A stretch of DNA of 40,975 bases from Reyranella sp. (lineage in GTDB: Bacteria; Pseudomonadota; Alphaproteobacteria; Reyranellales; Reyranellaceae): positions 1 through 40,975 of the forward strand of contig JAQSDW010000102.1 of assembly GCA_029946105.1 (NCBI GenBank), in the 5' to 3' direction. Below are positions 40,963-40,975 of this stretch, piece after piece (position 1 is the stretch's first letter; each line of letters starts with the position of its first letter). The notes under the pieces were generated by a model, which made no database searches, had not been told where the DNA came from, and saw only the letters and a program-made list of their open reading frames with translations. A program made the position numbers and the translations under genes.

Positions 40963-40975
40963 CACGGGAACATCG

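Overview
The window is high-GC, densely packed DNA that looks like the chromosome of an alphaproteobacterium. The main pointers are a GGAAC-N16-CGTT (EcfG-type) promoter before a CsbD stress gene, a RpoE/ChrR-like sigma/anti-sigma pair, a complete branched-chain amino-acid type (Liv) ABC operon with two tandem binding proteins, and a class II DAHP synthase. A soil or aquatic Hyphomicrobiales/Rhodospirillales-type heterotroph is my best guess, but I cannot fix the genus from sequence alone. No phage, IS element, CRISPR array or plasmid gene is visible. Almost all the DNA is coding, and no gene-free gap exceeds 300 bases.

Layout. 1-757 (minus): the start of an MFS transporter. 846-1538 (plus): an unknown protein and a CsbD stress protein. 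1616-6426 (minus): glutathione reductase, DAHP synthase, nicotinate phosphoribosyltransferase and a glutathione S-transferase. 6563-7051 (plus): a small secreted EF-hand protein. 7112-13177 (minus): the Liv operon, in the order livG-livF-livH-livM-binding protein-binding protein. 13439-14563 (plus): a large secreted EF-hand protein. 14592-17797 (minus): glmU-glmS. 17857-19770 (plus): a phosphoglycolate phosphatase-like HAD enzyme, tRNA-Val(CAC) and a thioredoxin-fold/2OG-Fe(II) oxygenase fusion.

19851-24335 (plus) is a three-gene envelope cassette: a NodB deacetylase, a DUF4015 putative glycosidase, and a lipoprotein fusing a serine beta-lactamase-fold domain to a NamZ (DUF1343) exo-muramidase domain. 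The genes are linked by overlaps and look translationally coupled. From 24340 to 30093 (minus) lies an M20 peptidase, an ECF sigma factor, a ChrR-like cupin anti-sigma factor that lacks the two zinc-ligand cysteines, a carboxymuconolactone-decarboxylase-family protein, an M81 peptidase and a TauD-type dioxygenase.

30154-31299 (plus) is an iron-dependent alcohol dehydrogenase. It faces an agmatinase-family enzyme, a class III aminotransferase and a D-amino-acid-oxidase-like flavoprotein (31404-34985, minus) across a long inverted repeat. 35066-36396 is a sugar-type ABC binding protein broken by a frameshift. 36582-40905 (minus) is an operon of an aminoethylphosphonate/iron-type ABC ATPase and double permease, a DUF1622 membrane protein and a PrpF-family isomerase.

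Taken together the window combines housekeeping (cell-wall precursor synthesis by GlmS/GlmU, aromatic biosynthesis, NAD salvage, glutathione redox) with uptake and catabolism of amino compounds. The most unusual pieces are the beta-lactamase/NamZ cassette, the cysteine-less ChrR-like regulator, and the cysteine-less thioredoxin-fold/oxygenase fusion. I see no wholly unprecedented system. These are variants of known families in uncommon arrangements.
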